Source: Chara braunii (Eukaryota; Streptophyta; Charophyceae; Charales; Characeae). From it: DNA of 32,536 bases. The stretch spans positions 1,914,819 through 1,947,354 of the forward strand of contig BFEA01000155.1 of assembly GCA_003427395.1 (NCBI GenBank). The letters run 5' to 3'. The translations under genes were made by a program, and so were the position numbers. Of the stretch, positions 1 to 10,380 are shown piece by piece. Within the stretch, counting starts at the first letter, position 1. Each line of letters begins with the position of its first letter. The notes beneath the pieces were generated by a model. That model saw nothing but the letters and a program-made list of their open reading frames with translations. It searched no databases and was not told where the DNA came from.

Positions 1-193
1 CCGCCGCAGTCACCTCGAAATGATCCAACAGACCGAAGCACCCCCCCGAACGGAGGGCTGGGTCCGGACCTGAGAGACTCCATGAACGAACAGACAATCA
101 GAGGGCTGGGCGAATCAGCGACCAAGGTGTTGCAAGGAAATGACAAATTCAAAAACCAGAGCCAGGGCCAACAGTCTACCCTGCCAAAGACAA

Positions 194-391
194 ATGGGGG
201 AAACGAAAACAGATTCTCGGCACTATCGGTCGAGAGAGTGGAGAGGACGTACAGCAAATGGAGGAGGGGAAGAGACGCGGGGAACAACAGAATGGGGGGA
301 ACGAAAACGGGATCTCGACGACATTACTGGGGAGAGGAGATGGCAAACTGCACATGGGGAAGGGGAGGGGCGACGGGCAACAACAGACTGA
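194..391 (+). repeat. Imperfect tandem duplication, about 98 bp, in the LINE ORF1 5' part
   Basis: Two units start at 194 and 292, each with an ATGGGGG-type start followed by AACGAAAAC, and both end in a purine-rich stretch closing with AACAACAGA. The spacing is 98 bases, not a multiple of three, so the peptide NGGNEN appears in frame 1 in the first unit and in frame 3 in the second. This suggests the duplication, or an indel in it, shifted the ORF1 reading frame. Confidence 0.75.
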
Positions 392-566
392 AAAGATGCA
401 ACAGGGTCAATCGGAGGCCATACAAGATGCACTGATGATTCCGGGGGGACACGAGAGCCAACTCCAGGTAGGTACAGAAGATCCATATGGAAAGGCCTTT
501 CGTTCCCCCCCAACAGGCAGTGACAACCCAATAGCACTACCCGTAACGCACAACACGAAAATTACA

Positions 567-788
567 ATTTCCTGCATCTCGGGTTGGATCATGGGAGGGC
601 TAAAAACGCTTCATGTGGACGCACCACCCGACTTCTGGGAGAAGGCTCAAACCCAACTAACAGCTGCATTGGAAGGCAGCCAGCTAGTGAATACTGCTCT
701 ATCTCAAGGTCCGCCTCCCCACATAACATGGATGGACCTCCTCCAACGGCTCCACAGAATCTCGGTAGCTCACTTCCAGCCCCCCCCT
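567..788 (+). repeat. ORF1 duplicated domain, copy 1
   Basis: A 74-residue block in frame 3. Aligned by hand without gaps to the block at 1120-1341 it shares about 25 residues, including the spaced pattern I..W...GLK.....A...FW......L...L..S..V..AL..GPP.HI.W....QR...I....F.P. Key shared blocks are FW, GPP.HI.W and QR. The function is unknown. The conserved Trp and hydrophobic positions suggest a small helical domain. Confidence 0.75.
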
Positions 789-1119
789 AACCGCATTGCA
801 AACGAAAGGAACACAGAGAAGGAGGCCTCCCAAACACAAAATGGGGAGGGAGGAAGGCCGACAGAGCAATACAACTCAGACATAGGAAATACCCCGAGTA
901 GGGAGGCACACGCAGAAGCGGGGCCACAAGCCGAAAACGAGCTTCCTCAAGAAACACAACCCAAAGCTGATCCCTTTCAGGAAGCTTTCGGCCCACAACC
1001 CATGGAGATAGAAGAACCATCATCCCCCCTCCCCCCCCCCTCCTGACGTGACAGCAATGGAGGTGGATAAACAAGAGAGAACAACAAACCCGCCCGCGGA
1101 AATGAGTACAGAACAAAAG

Positions 1120-1341
1120 CTTCAAGGGATCGCTGAGTGGCTCCTGGAGGGCCTAAAAGCACAATATGGGACAGCAACCCAGGAATTCTGGGACCAAACC
1201 TATATTGAACTTTTTACCATGCTAGATCACAGCCCAACAGTCAGAGGAGCATTAGAAGAAGGGCCACCGGCCCACATCTCATGGTCAGAGATCTTCCAAC
1301 GCATCAGACAGATAGCCCAACAGCGGTTCCACCCACTAGAA
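1120..1341 (+). repeat. ORF1 duplicated domain, copy 2
   Basis: This is the second copy of the 74-residue block, now in frame 1, ending at the TAA at 1342. It is about one third identical to copy 1 with no gaps, so the duplication is old and both copies kept the same length. Between the copies lies a Pro/Glu-rich linker (about 789-1119) that contains the C-run frameshift. Confidence 0.75.
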
Positions 1342-1975
1342 TAACCTCTGGGGGCAGAAGCCGGGGATAACGCGCAGGCTGTGACGCAGACCACTCACCC
1401 CTCCCCTGCAGATGAACCCAAAAAGGAAAAAGGGACAAATCAGCGGGCAGGGAAGCTCAGACAGCTCGTTGCAATAGGACGGTACGAAACCCCACTCTCC
1501 AAGGAGGGGGGAGTGCTAGCTGTCCCCCTGCGTCACGCGGGTGATAGAATGCAAATCGGGCTCACACCGACACCGGGAGGCCTCACTCTGTCAGGATGGA
1601 GGTTCTACAATCGATGGTCCCTTCCCAGCCTCAGGGACAATGCCTTTTCTGAAAAAGCAGAGACGTTCATCAACAAAAACTACCTAGGGGGGGCGAAAGC
1701 AATACTATCCCAGTTTGACGGGATACAAAGGGTAGCAACGACAAATCTTTTCATCCTCTTTGAAGAGGGCAAATCCTCCGAGCTACAGTGGTTCACCCAC
1801 GCTGCTCTCATGGATCTTCACCCCCAGCACATAAAGGACAGTTCTTTCTGGCCGGCTGAGGACCTGCACACATGTCTCACTAGAATACTCAGATATGGAT
1901 TGCTTCGTACGGTGAACTGGTCAGCAAAACACTGGAAAATAATTTAAGAAGGAGAGAAAGAAGAAGTGAGTGCAA

Positions 1976-2932
1976 ATGGTGAACGACATCGATACTCTGT
2001 ACTGCAGAAACCCACAATGGAAGAGTTGCCTGAGAAGCGCAGACCTGGACATACGTTCACTGAACGTGAACGGCATTGCGTCCTTTAACCCCCCCAAATG
2101 TCAGGCAATATGGGATCAGTTGAGGGGAGTGGGGGGCAGGACGTGGCCCGGCGTGATATGTATCCAGGAGACTCACCTCCTAGATACTCCCGAGCACCAC
2201 AGAGCACATCTGAACGTGTGGCCACACCAGGCATACAGAGCACATGCGGTAACATCAGCATCAGCAGGGGTGGCGATCTGGATCCCGCCAGATTCGAGGG
2301 TAGAGGTGGTAAATTGGGCGGCTGACGAACAACAGGGCCGTTGGGTCTCCATCCTGGCTATGCTCGAACTAGAACTAATATGCATCTTCTGTGTCTACGC
2401 CCCCAACACAACGGTTGGAAAGGAAGTTTTTTTCAACCACCTCACCTCTCTCCCACCTCAAGGCATCCCACTAATCTTCGCGGGCGACTTTAACGCAGCC
2501 CCGGACAGATGGATGGATAGATGGAACCCACAGGGGTGTTACCCCCAATATGTGGAGGAGGATGAAAAAACCATTTCCCAGTTCTGCACAGCCCTCTCGT
2601 TGACGGATGCATACTGTCACTTGCACCCAAAGGAACGGGCCTACACTTGCTTTCGCACCAACGACCCTGTTAGACACACAAAATCCCGGATCGATCTGAT
2701 CCTTATTTCCAAAGCTATACAAAACGCGCTTCAACTCTCGGCCATATTCCCACAAAGCCCCTACCCGGGAATAGACCACAACACAAATGGCGCAATTTTT
2801 ACCTTCCGCAAACGCCCGGATCAAGGGCCGGGATACTTCAAACTTAACACATCGCTGCTCAAAATCGCAAGCTTTAGGGATTGCATAAGGGACATATGGG
2901 CCTGCTGGCACAACCAAAAGAACCTTTTTTAA
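1976..2932 (+). pseudogene. LINE ORF2, apurinic/apyrimidinic-type endonuclease domain
   Basis: This domain nicks the target DNA to prime reverse transcription. The family motifs appear in order, counted from the ATG at 1976: LNVNGI (about residue 29), IQETH with the catalytic Glu (about 65), VYAPN (about 140), AGDFNA (about 169), SRIDLILIS (about 237) and GIDHN (about 266). These are the metal-binding and catalytic residues of the exonuclease/endonuclease/phosphatase fold, and none is missing. A GTG six bases upstream is open too, but the ATG is the sensible start. The TAA at 2930-2932 cuts it off, yet the same frame continues into the RT part, so this is one ORF2 with a stop inside it. Confidence 0.93.
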
Positions 2933-3702
2933 TCGAAGATCCAATGGTTTACGAATGACCTGTTTTTTTTTGCCAAGAAATGCAACGATTATTCCAAAAT
3001 GGTAGCTAACCAACGGTACTCTCGGGAGATGGAGATCCACAGCCAACTTCACAACCTGGTCTCTCAGGACAACTCAGCGGAACACACAACAGACATTCAA
3101 CAACTGAAGGATCAATTGTTACAGTATGCCCAATATAGATGGCAAGGGGTCAGAATCAGAGGAAAACTCGCAAAATGGACCACCGAAGGAACAATGGACT
3201 CACATTTTTTTAGTATAGCTTCAATTAGAGCCCACCGCACAATGATGGAGGCACTACTCGATCCCAAGACAGACGAGCTGGCCACAACCACGGCACACAT
3301 AGCCAGATGTTCTTACCAAGATCTATTCACGTCCCGAATCCCTCAACCACTGGATCCAAGACACCTAGCTGAAGCGGAAAAATTCCTTGTCCACATGGAG
3401 GGTCGTCTATCGGCAGTGCAGATGGAGCGAATTAAGCGCAAAAAAAATTGGCGCTAATGCAAATGGACGAAGAGAAGACCCTGGGCATCCATGGCTTCCC
3501 AAAAGAGTTCTGGGAAACTATGTGGCCACATTTTTCAGACGACCTAATGCAATACTATGAGGAAGTCCGGAATACAGGAGAAATGAGAGAAATGTTGGGG
3601 CAAGGGGTACTCTCCCTACTCCACAAAAAAAGACGACAAAATGAATATACGCAACTACCGCCCGATAACCCTCATGACAGTAGTCTACAAAATGTTGTCT
3701 AA
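2933..3702 (+). pseudogene. LINE ORF2, linker and RT finger region
   Basis: Directly after the internal TAA the endonuclease frame (frame 2) stays open to the TAA at 3455. It gives a charged helical linker typical of the stretch between endonuclease and RT in L1 elements. Around the A8 run at about 3440-3447 the meaningful frame becomes frame 1. That frame reads a block with GIHGFPKEFW, the RT motif 0 region in which L1 elements usually have GPDG.P.EFY. At the A7 run near 3625 it returns to frame 2 just before NYRPITL. The two shifts are opposite in sign and both sit on A runs, so they restore the frame together. Confidence 0.85.
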
Positions 3703-4222
3703 GGCACTTGCCAATCGCATAATAGAGGTGGTGGAAGATTTGGTGCACCCATCACAAACGGGCTTCATCCGTAATAGGAACATTCAAGAGAACATACTCC
3801 TAATCCATGATGTGATTGACCTCGCACGTAGGGATGGAAGTAACGCCGCGTTGGTCTTTATCCACTTCGAAAAAGCATATGACCACGTTGACAAGACCTT
3901 CCTCGACAAATGCCTTGAAAAAGTAAACTTCCGCCCAGTCTTCCGAAAATGGATTAGGATTCTGCACCAGAACGCCACCACCAAAGTGCAGATCAATGAC
4001 ACCTTATCCCCGAAAATAAACCTCCACAGATCAGTTAGGCAGGGAGATCCGATAGCACCCTTCCTGTTCCTGCTGATTATGGAGGCCCTATCAGCGAACC
4101 TACGCAATAGCAAAAACCTGAAAAGGATAAACTTGTCCGGAATCCCGAAAGACGTTGTCCCAATATGCTCACTGTTCGCTGATGATCTAACGATTATGAC
4201 AGATGCAACAACGAAAACATAG
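3641..4222 (+). pseudogene. LINE ORF2, reverse transcriptase palm
   Basis: RT motifs in order: NYRPITL (residue 5), QTGFIRNRNI (39), FIHFEKAYD (73), SVRQGDPIAPFLF and the following MEAL, and LFADDLTIM with the catalytic Asp pair. The first catalytic Asp of motif A, normally in the form D-F-E-K-A-Y/F-D, is His here (residue 75, codon CAC at 3863-3865), which should abolish polymerase activity. A TAG at 4220 ends this frame. The sequence continues as coding in frame 1 from about 4213, so an A is probably missing in the A run there. Confidence 0.93.
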
Positions 4223-4959
4223 AGGAAATAAAGAATCTGATGGACAGATTCTGCGCCCTCTCAGATATGACCATCAACTGGGGACAGAAAACGCAGGGAT
4301 GGTGGATCCATCACCAGGGGAGTCGACCCCCTGAAGAACCACGAATTACATGGACCCCTCAGGAAGCGACTGTGAGGGTTCTGGGGGTAAAGATGACAGC
4401 ATACGGACGACCACTCGACAATGATGAATGGATCACAGCCCCGGCACTGGCCAAATTCACCCAATGGGACCACAAACACACATCCTTGTTTGGGAGGGCC
4501 CTCGTAATAAACAATGTGGTTCTAGCGACGCTATGGTACAAATCTGTCCTATGGCCGGTCAGCGAAGAAGTCCACAGGACCCTGAGGCGAAAAGTGGTAG
4601 CCTACTTATGGAGAGGAGACGGCCAAAACTCCAATGCCATGAGCAGGGTGGCATGGGACTCAGTAATCCAGCCTAAAGCCCAGGGAGGACTTGGTATAAT
4701 AAACCCCCCCACACAGACACAGGCCTTGAGCCTGCTATGGATTGTGCGGCTGATCTCCGATACGTCCCAACAGTGGAGACTGCTAGCCATGAGACAGATA
4801 GCACACCTGGCCCCAAAATCTCCCTCGGAAACAGATCCGCTGATTTGGTTAGACGACAGATACTGGAAGGTCCCGAAAAGAACTTCGGGGGGGGATCCAC
4901 GAGAGGCCATGTGGCCACGACTAATTAAAACATGGAGAAGACTCTCCCCCCCCAGATAG
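4213..4959 (+). pseudogene. LINE ORF2, RT thumb and connection region
   Basis: Frame 1 carries the downstream part of the L1 RT. It has the segment with INWGQK (the usual SGL.INW.K position), then VLGVKM, and the block LWRGDG, VAWDSVIQPKAQGGLGI, in which GGLG and the preceding Trp are the diagnostic pattern of L1 elements after the palm. It ends at a TAG at 4957. Coding resumes in frame 2 after two long C runs (C8 at 4946-4953 and C9 at 4960-4968), which are the obvious places for the shift. Confidence 0.9.
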
Positions 4960-4966
4960 CCCCCCC

Positions 4967-5641
4967 CCGGAACGGTGGGAGGAGGTAGCAAGACAACCCC
5001 TTTTTGGGAACCGGTGAATCACAAACACACACAACCAAATCTTCTGCAGTACGGACTCCCCATGGAAGGGGTGGGTCAAAAATGGGATTACCCGGGTAGG
5101 GGACCTCGGGAACGACCGCAAAAAGGACTGGAAAAGGCCAGAACAAATAAAAGAGCACCTTCGCTACTGCTACAATTCTGAAACAGCATTAGAGGAACTC
5201 ATGGAGGCCTTCCCCCTGGCCTGGCTAACCATCCTGCGCAAAGGTCCTTAGCTGCAGGAGGGAGACTGGGTGGCCACCAAAGTTTCACTCAACCACGTGG
5301 GGCTAGTCCACTGGGTGGAACCAGAAGTTGCCTTGATCGAGAGATACAGGGTAGACAAGGATGGGCGGTTAACAGGCAGCAGGGACCCCTTCATATGGAC
5401 TGACAAAAACTTGCTATACAGAGTAAAAGTCTATGGCGAAGGGGAAGAAAAAAGAGCTTTCAGACATGAAACCCCGCTAAGCATGCTCCCAATGGATCCC
5501 ACAGAGTGGGTGTGGAACCCGCCAGCACATCCCAAGGCAAACGAACGAAAACCTACGTCCCTTCGAAACCTGACTGCCAAATCTGCCTACCGGAAACTCA
5601 GGGTTAAGAAAGAACTAAGAGACATCGTTCAACAACGCTAG
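4967..5641 (+). pseudogene. LINE ORF2, C-terminal region before the zinc-binding part
   Basis: Frame 2 reads ERWEEVARQPLF near its start and then SPWKGWVKNGITRVGDL, which matches the W..G...V.DL pattern that follows the RT domain in plant L1 elements. In-frame stops are the TGA at 5015-5017, the TAG at 5249-5251 and the TAG at 5639-5641. Between them the peptide remains plausible and free of low complexity, so these look like point mutations in one reading frame. I cannot name a catalytic function for this part. Confidence 0.75.
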
Positions 5642-6037
5642 CAGAAACATATGAACATTGACCGACACCTCCTGACACCTATCAGCTGGTTCAGAGACTG
5701 CAAAAGCGGGCCGGCCAAAATCACATCTCTGCAATGGCAAATTGTGCACCGCTGCCTCCCCACTAACAGCTGGCTGATAGATCACACCCGCCTAGAACAG
5801 CAAGGGCGGGCCCTCTCGTGGTGCCCTCGGTGCCTGTTAACCTTCCCAGTTCGGAAAAGGGAGGAAACAATCGAGCACATTTTCCTACAATGTCCAGTGG
5901 CAGTCACGACGTGGAGATGGTGGGAGCGGATATGGCGACAACTTGTGATACGCAACCTCACGCCCCCTCGCGGCTTCACGTACGGGGTCGCCGATCAGAG
6001 TTCTAGGAGGGGCGTGGCCAAGGATTTTTGGCCGTAA
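5642..6037 (+). pseudogene. LINE ORF2, C-terminal zinc-binding region (zf-RVT type)
   Basis: After the TAG at 5639 the same frame gives WQIVHRCLPTNSWL, then CPRC, then EHIFLQC, a C-x2-C ... H-x4-C arrangement (C58, C61, H76, C81 counted from the ATG at 5651). This is the pattern of the plant LINE zinc-binding region found after RT. The Trp-rich WRWWERIW that follows the last Cys also fits. The ORF ends with TAA at 6035-6037. Confidence 0.87.
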
Positions 6038-6042
6038 GGGTT

Positions 6043-6096
6043 GAGTCTCCCGGACGGAACGGGAGGCTCTCGTTTCTTGGCCGAGGTTTTTCTCGG
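6043..6096 (+). other. Two stem-loops just after the LINE coding end
   Basis: GAGTCTCCCG at 6043-6052 pairs with CGGGAGGCTC at 6060-6069 with one mismatch and a 7-base loop. A second small stem is CCGAG at 6081-6085 with CTCGG at 6092-6096. They sit in the presumed 3' untranslated part, where LINE RNAs can carry an RT recognition structure. That role is inference. Confidence 0.45.
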
Positions 6097-6270
6097 AGTC
6101 GAACTGTCGTCGCGAAGTCCCGCGCGGGTCGAACTACTCCGAAACGATAAAATCAGAAGGGTTTCTGTGAAAATGACTTGTCGTCGTGCATCGGGATGGG
6201 AATAGGCATCAAGGGGAGGAGGCCATGGCGGCAGACGGCAAGAACTCTAGCTATCATGGGTTCCGAGGAT

Positions 6271-6420
6271 AGGTGGTGGGTTCGAAGCCTTCAGGCCTCG
6301 TCATCGGCCTCACGAAGTGGCCGAACCCTCGGGTCTTTTGCTGTAGAGGTGGGTGATTCGAGGCCTTCAAGCCTCGGCGTCGGACTCATAGAGCCCGCGC
6401 GAAAGTTTTCGGGAGGGTAA
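6271..6420 (+). repeat. Tandem repeat, 76-bp period, two copies
   Basis: Units start at 6271 and 6347. Both begin AGGTGG and contain the block TTCGA.GCCTTCA.GCCTC followed by a CATCGG/CGTCGG segment. Each has a small self-complementary core (GAGGC...GCCTC in unit 2). The surrounding stretch 6097-7081 is GC-rich, has one ambiguous base at 6464, and shows no gene I can support. Confidence 0.6.
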
Positions 6421-7079
6421 AGCGGCGGGAGGACTCGCCAGCATCTGAATTCGAAATTGCGCGNGCAGCGCCCCCGCACTACGGGAAAGCTCGGGGAAAC
6501 GTGTCGCTCCCTCGTAACCCAGGACCAGCCGTCGCCACGAACACGAGTCCCCCTGGCGACACCAGCGACAATCAAATTGCGGTCGCCACGCGGCGTGAGC
6601 GGCCGACCAGGGCAACACCGTTAAACCTGTATAAGGCAATATTAGAATCGGGGAATCAAAGCGATCAATCAACACAAACCCGTTCCCCCTTATCTCGCAA
6701 GCCCGAGGCGGGTCTTGCCAACACACTTGCTCCATCCGCCTCAGCGTGCGCCATACATCCGCATCGCAGTAGACGCTGTCGTCATCTGTGATGGGGAAGG
6801 TCGGTAGCGAAATGAGACGATCGGAGGTACGTGATGAACACATGCAAGATCCCGCGCTCCCGGTCATCTGAACCAACACCGAATCCATACAACAATCGTC
6901 GCAACGCTTCTCTCTCAAAAGTGGGTGCGTAGGGGGAGGATGACGAAATCTAAGCTTTCTCCCCTTGGCGGGGGCGTCGACCGTCCGCGCCGACGCAGGC
7001 GGTTGACGTTACCGGTACGGGGACGAGAGGCTCTAAAGGCGATGACTGTTAGTTCAAAAGGAAGGCGATCGAAAAGGGG

Positions 7080-7081
<2 letters not shown>

Positions 7082-7144
<63 letters not shown>
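7082..7144 (+). repeat. (GA)n microsatellite, about 63 bp
   Basis: Uninterrupted GA dinucleotides. Translations across it give long Arg-Glu strings with no meaning. Confidence 0.98.
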
Positions 7145-7146
<2 letters not shown>

Positions 7147-7228
7147 ACGCCAAGACCGCGCGAGAGCGCAGGAAAGGCCGCGGAGGGGAGGGGAACAACC
7201 GGATCAACACACTCATACTCTTAAGCCG

Positions 7229-7440
7229 CAACTCCCCTGTTGTGTGTCCGTTGGTGTGTTGTCTCATCCTTGTGCCGATTCTGTTGTGCGCATGTGCTCT
7301 CGCGTTTGGAGTTGTGTCACCCGTTTGTGTTCCTCCACGTGGGCGCAGGTTTGTGTAAGTGAGAGTGTGGTCATGTGCATGTGCGTGCGTGTTCGTGTGC
7401 GTGCATTTTTGTGTGTTGCGGACGAAGTGAGGTGTTGATT
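7229..7440 (+). repeat. GT-rich low-complexity stretch
   Basis: The strand is strongly enriched in GTGT, TGTG and GTGCGTG words without a fixed unit, and ends at an A13 run (7442-7454). I see no gene in it. Confidence 0.7.
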
Positions 7441-7690
7441 TAAAAAAAAAAAAAATTGTCATATTTGTTCATTTCTTTGATTCTATACTTCGCATGCTCC
7501 ATGTGTCACTTCCTTTGCGCCACTTCTTCATCCTTTACGCGGCTTCTTTACATGTTGTTTCACCCGCACAAAAAAAAAAAAAAAAAGTGAAAACAATCGA
7601 AAAACAAANAAAANAAAAANANAAAANNAAGNNGATTTANNNTTTANNTTTTTNTTTTNAGGTTTTTATTAGTTTTTTTTTTTTTTTTTT
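7441..7690. other. A-rich arm then T-rich arm with scattered Ns
   Basis: A runs at about 7442-7454 and 7570-7586 lead into an A-rich stretch broken by single Ns (7610-7660), which changes to T-rich sequence ending in an 18-base T run near 7673-7690. The A arm and T arm are complementary, and the Ns fall at the switch. This is either a foldback with low-quality reads or a poor consensus join. Confidence 0.6.
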
Positions 7691-8222
7691 GCTACCGGGC
7701 GAGTCACTTCCATGTGCGGATGCATGAACACGGACATCGTGTTGCGACGACAGGTTTCCTTAGCACGCGGCCTACCGGGTCCCACATCTGAAACGCCAAA
7801 TCGGAGTGGGACCCAGTACGTCGTGAAAAAACAGTCGCGCAACAAAAAATTTGCGATCACGGCCTACCGGTCATTCGACAATTTCTGGGTGGCGGGGGGA
7901 CAGGTGGTTTAAGAGGTGCTCATCGCAAAACCCTTCGATCACATTCACAGATAGGTCACACCTCTAATCATATGGGGGGGCATTCATTGTAAATAAAAAG
8001 GGAGCAAATGTAAGGGTGTTTGCTTCATACTTGAAAGCAGCGGGTTAATCTCCTCGTTACGTTTTTCTTGCAAGTGGAAGATTGTAACAGGGGACGAACT
8101 GGCTTTGTTGATCAAGAGCGCGGGGGATTTCTCCATAAAAATTCCTAGCTATGGAAAAGACGAAAGAAAGCAGCGCTTATCCATTCATCCATCGTTCGTA
8201 CATCATCGCTGGAAGATTCCAT

Positions 8223-8253
<31 letters not shown>

Positions 8254-9480
8254 CATACACACTGGCATCGATAAGATATACATTTCATCATACAACCTTC
8301 ATCTGCTCTGGCATTTTGAAGATCCTTGCCCAGCGAGGTCCTAAAAATGGGAGGGCGAAACGAAAAGTGAGACTTAAAAACACGCTCACACACATGCAAC
8401 TATCATGAAGCCATGCATGTACCACCGTCATTCATTCATATGTCCATCGAAAGAAGTCGAGAGGAGGGGGAGAAAAAGAAAATATACACTCGCTTGATTG
8501 AAAAGCAAAAGTGGTGTCTCGTCATGCAACTTAAGTCCAAACATGAGACGAGGAAGAAGAGAACACGACACAAAACTTTTCGCACTCAGGTTATGGCCCC
8601 AAGGCATTAAACCAGCCATCAACACACCTCACCTCACTCGAGCACTGGCGATCCCAACCGCCACGTATTCCCTAGTGATTGTCACCCCATCCACTCAACT
8701 ACTACGCGGATCCGCCTAGATCCTCTAGTCCGTCGCAGCGATCCAACGCGCGATCTCGCGAAGTTACAACCAACCCGTTAGGACTTTTTGACTCGTTGGT
8801 CACTACCTCGTCTAGCCAAGACTCCACTAGAGTTAGTCGATTCATTGCGAGCGAGAGCAAAAAGGATGCGTTTGTGATATTAATTTTGTAGTCGTTAAAA
8901 GGAAGGAGAGATAATGATGATGAAGGATAAAAAAGAGCAGAAATGAGAAATAGGGAGACGCTTGGGAGGGTCATGTTGATCCGCTTAGAGTACTTCGTAG
9001 CCAATCGGATCGCAGTGTGGGGAGTTCAGACTCTCCTTACACGTTGTCAGTCCAATCAAGTCATTGAACTCGAAAAGTTTTACGAAAGTCGGAGAACGTC
9101 TGACCTTCAAAAATACAAGGCAGATACCCTTGTCAGGGTTTCTTCCCTGACACCGTGATATCCATAATTTGAAAAACCTGAAGGAAAAAAAAAAAGAGTT
9201 CACTCACTAAAACGCGAGTAAATCCTTTGCTAAAAACTAAACAAAATACAAGGACAATTTTGAAAACAAAAGGTCGGGAATGACCGACGTGTCTCATGCA
9301 TCAGAGCTCATTAACACATAAGTTTCGCAAACAGCGAAGGGCGAAGATTACCTCTCCATGTCAACCGGGACACCCTGAACCCCGATATCACCATATGTTG
9401 AAAATGTAATTTGGACCGGGTAGAGGTACTGAAACTGGATTAGTCTGAGATGAGTCACCAAAAGAGAATTATTGCTAATA
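7691..9480. other. No gene recognised
   Basis: I see no conserved protein motif on either strand. It contains an inverted repeat, GGGTCCCAC at 7777-7785 with GTGGGACCC at 7806-7814, and a short (GA)n tract at about 8225-8252. It also has several open but unremarkable frames under 100 codons. The sequence becomes AT-rich towards 9200. Confidence 0.5.
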
Positions 9481-10375
9481 GTGCAAACCATCCAAAGTTG
9501 AAACCATTTTATCCTTAATTTTTCAAATTCGAGTTTTTTTGTTCCAAATATGTGCGACAGTGGTCACGCTCCTCACCATCCAAGGATTGCAAAAGGCACC
9601 AGTTCCAAAAATACGAAAAGGCATTCCAAGCGAGTCTAATTGTATGGATTATTAAAAAGATTATGAGTTATTAGTTGATAATACTCCATCAATGGAGACT
9701 TCTTAAGGGGAATTTTTTTGCTTCATATCTGCAGTATAGCTTTTCATAAAGGAGATTTCAAAATTTTTCTATAATAGGGCCTAAAAAAATAGCAAGGCAA
9801 ACCATGCTAAGGATAGTAAAATCGAAATGTTGTTTGAATTTCAAAGCCAAGAAATGCAAAGCTAGTTTTTTTCATATGACCTTGTCAGGCGCCAATAACA
9901 ATCTGAGTGGCCACTTTGACATTAACTCATTGGTTTTTATCTTAGGATCGAACATGCCTAATCCACCATTTTTCTTCTTTTGTGTCACTTTGCTCCAACC
10001 GACCTTAGACCAAAATATTTTTTTTCATATATTTTTTTTCACAAGTACCTCATGGCTATTTGCTTGATTTGGACGTAGACCGCTGGTAAAAGGGGACAGA
10101 TGGCTTGTTCATACCATATTTTTGAAAAAACAACGTTATTCAAAGTGAGAACTTTACTCAGGATCACAATACTTAACGTCTTGCCTACTTTGGAACAGTG
10201 GTCCATATCCTTTAAAGGATATGACTTTGGTCCTTACCCAACTTCCCAACAGACGAAAGCCCAAAATCGAGGAGCCGTTGAGACTCATGGAATAACGCAA
10301 TTTTAATTCCCACGTGTGTCGATGGAGGGAAGACACCAACAGAATCGTTTGATTCCAGTTGACCATCACATTTCT
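9481..10375 (-). pseudogene. LINE ORF2 relic, 3' (C-terminal) part
   Basis: Read on the minus strand from 10375 down, the peptide begins with VNWNQTILL, the position after the RT palm where L1 elements have GL.VNW.K. Further on comes FWSKVGWSKVTQKKKNGGLG (plus-strand 9953-9967 encodes GGLGM), the same diagnostic block as in the first LINE. Many stops and frame changes follow. The part below about 9780 is weakly supported and rests on position and Trp-containing fragments. It joins logically to the RT palm relic at 13080-13545, from which it is separated by inserted DNA. Confidence 0.8.
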
Positions 10376-10380
10376 TCAAT

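Larger units (their letters stand above)
82..1947 (+). pseudogene. LINE ORF1, broken; no recognised nucleic-acid-binding motif
   Basis: This is the position of ORF1 in the LINE, whose product normally coats the element RNA. The 5' part is readable in frame 1 from the ATG at 82. From about 144 frame 3 is open and carries the protein from 258 to 1046. A C-rich run (about 1026-1041) then moves the frame to 1, which runs to 1947 with one in-frame TAA at 1342-1344. The product is acidic and Pro/Gln-rich in the first third. It then carries two copies of a 74-residue domain, and ends in a globular-looking region rich in aromatic residues (1381-1947). I see no CCHC knuckle, RRM or clear coiled coil, so it is not a standard plant L1 ORF1. 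Its stop lies 28 bases before the ATG of ORF2. Confidence 0.7.
1..6037 (+). mobile_element. LINE (non-LTR retrotransposon), L1-like, decayed
   Basis: ORF1, APE endonuclease, reverse transcriptase and a C-terminal CCHC-type zinc-binding region follow one another on the plus strand, which is the order of plant L1-type LINEs. The 5' end probably lies at or before the window edge, because open frame reaches back towards base 82. The protein-coding part ends at the TAA at 6035-6037. I saw no poly(A) tail or target-site duplication directly after it, so the 3' end is not fixed. ORF2 spans about 1,350 codons, close to the usual L1 length. The coding frame is interrupted by stops at 1342, 2930, 5015, 5249 and 5639 and by several frame changes, most at C or A runs. 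It acts, when intact, by target-primed reverse transcription; this copy cannot make the full proteins as written. Confidence 0.93.

Noticed and set aside
6367-6918. Minus-strand open frame of 183 codons with Cys and Trp
   Set aside because: No recognisable motif, it contains an ambiguous base, and part of it overlaps the 76-bp tandem repeat. It could hold an exon, but nothing in the sequence shows that.
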